A program made the position numbers and the translations under genes. A stretch of 64,000 bases of DNA from an uncultured Cedecea sp. (lineage in GTDB: Bacteria; Pseudomonadota; Gammaproteobacteria; Enterobacterales; Enterobacteriaceae): contig NZ_CANMLV010000006.1 in assembly GCF_947498825.1 (NCBI RefSeq), positions 173,077-237,076 of the forward strand. The letters are read 5' to 3'. Every line of letters starts with the position of its first letter. The first letter of the stretch is position 1. The notes beneath the pieces were generated by a model. That model ran no database searches. It was not told the DNA's origin and saw only the letters and a list, made by a program, of their open reading frames with translations. This document shows positions 63,285 to 64,000 of the stretch, one piece after another.

Positions 63285-64000
63285 ATGTCTAAGTCGCAAA
63301 AAGATAAAACACCTAATGTAAAAAACGATGTTTTAGAATCAATTTCTGATGTTGACAATATAATGCACAGTGATAACTCATCCAAAATAATGGAATCTAA
63401 ATTAAATCAAGATCTGACGTGCGTCAGTATGACAGATAGTATGTCAGCCATTTTATCAAAAGCTGTATTACCTGATTGGATGGAAAGAACTAATGCTCTG
63501 GCGAAAACGCACAGTGAATTATTATCTTCCAGCATGGCTGGTAATGCCTCAGCCTTTTTAGCGTCAAAAGCTGTATTGCCTGATTGGATAGAAAGAACAA
63601 ATGCTCTGGCGAAAACGCACAGTGAATTATTATCTTCCAGCATGGCTGGTAATGCCTCAGCCTTTTTAGCGTCAAAAGCTGTATTGCCTGATTGGATAGA
63701 AAGAACAAATGCTCTGGCGAAAACGCACAGTGAATTATTATCTTCCAGCATGGCTGGTAATGCCCCAGCCTTTTTAGCGTCAAAAGCTGTATTGCCTGAT
63801 TGGGTGGAAAGAACTAATGCTCTGGCGAAAACGCACAGTGAATTATTATCTTCCAGCATGGCTGGTAGTGCCTCAGCCTTTTTAGTGTCAAAAGCTGTAT
63901 TGCCTGATTGGGTGGAAAGAACAAATGCTCTGGCGAAAACGCACAGTGAATTATTATCTTCCAGCATGGCTGGTAGTGCCTCAGCCTTTTTAGCGTCAAA
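63285..64000 (+). CDS. Protein with 36-residue tandem repeats, 3' end outside window
   Basis: Plus-strand frame open from the ATG at 63285 (MSKSQKDKTPNVKND) to the window edge, 238 codons so far. After ~57 unique polar residues comes a unit read as SKAVLPDWIERTNALAKTHS then ELLSSSMAGNASAFLA, repeated five times with only conservative changes (I/V/M, N/S, A/P), and a sixth begins at the edge. No signal peptide or membrane segment; the repeats look amphipathic-helical with a conserved DW pair. I recognise no family. It may be an oligomerising N-terminal stalk before an unseen effector domain. Confidence 0.8.
   Translation, partial: MSKSQKDKTPNVKNDVLESISDVDNIMHSDNSSKIMESKLNQDLTCVSMTDSMSAILSKAVLPDWMERTNALAKTHSELLSSSMAGNASAFLASKAVLPDWIERTNALAKTHSELLSSSMAGNASAFLASKAVLPDWIERTNALAKTHSELLSSSMAGNAPAFLASKAVLPDWVERTNALAKTHSELLSSSMAGSASAFLVSKAVLPDWVERTNALAKTHSELLSSSMAGSASAFLAS
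63456..64000 (+). repeat. 108-bp in-frame tandem repeat array
   Basis: Units start at 63456, 63564, 63672, 63780, 63888 and 63996 (exact period 108). Units 2-5 differ by a handful of bases; the first is more diverged at its left end. The minus strand is also open across the array because 108 is a multiple of three, but that frame has no start context. Confidence 0.95.

Noticed and set aside
63456..64000. CRISPR array or minus-strand gene in the 108-bp repeats
   Set aside because: Repeats are contiguous without spacers, the period is a multiple of three, and the plus strand gives a start codon with continuous coding; the minus frame only exists because of the repeat period.

Overview
The window comes from an enterobacterial chromosome (Enterobacterales; the content would suit a Pectobacteriaceae-like genus, but species is not decidable here). 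The left edge carries argS-yecM-cutC in familiar enterobacterial order. The first ~41.8 kb has balanced base composition and chromosomal-type genes; the last ~22 kb is strongly AT-rich, full of small orphan genes, and starts at a 24-bp copy of the 3' end of tRNA-Asn.

4.3-31.6 kb is a formate hydrogenlyase (FHL) regulon: hypF, a selenium-free fdhF and hydN; a hyc-type operon hycA-hycB-hycE-hycF-hycG-hycH-hycI in which hycC and hycD are missing; divergent hypABCDE-fhlA; an outer-membrane barrel; a FocA-type formate channel; and a separate operon of an eroded hyfA followed by hyfBCDEF. The soluble arm is therefore Hyd-3 (Hyc) type and the membrane arm Hyd-4 (Hyf) type, as if the two were combined into one hybrid complex. 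Candidate sigma-54 (-24/-12) promoters and TGTCGA/TCGACA motifs resembling FhlA sites stand before hydN, hycA, hypA and hyfA, tying the split units into one regulon. A yafN antitoxin with a broken yafO toxin lies between the fdhF/hydN and hyc units.

32-41.8 kb is mixed chromosome: small membrane protein, DsbA-like oxidoreductase, TIM-barrel sugar isomerase, lipoprotein hydrolase, chemoreceptor, tRNA-Asn, luciferase-like monooxygenase, and a LysE exporter divergent from an Lrp-type regulator.

41.84 kb to the end is an integrated mobile island that runs out of the window. It holds a RelA/SpoT-domain synthetase, a DUF6387-like protein, an AlpA regulator, a cassette of small unknown genes separated by GNRA-tetraloop hairpins, two paralogous Rep-like proteins pointing away from a 1.65-kb gene-free region with four 21-bp iterons and two 140-bp repeats (a likely replication origin), a DUF2971-like protein, two lipoproteins, an IS903-ended MITE with 9-bp target duplication, a DUF4297-type nuclease plus SMC/Rad50-like ATPase (a probable defence module of the Lamassu/ABC-three-component kind), a MOBQ-type relaxase with a candidate oriT, two type IV pilins resembling PilS and PilV, and a 3'-truncated gene built from near-identical 36-residue tandem repeats. 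No integrase is present in the window; it would be expected at the far end.
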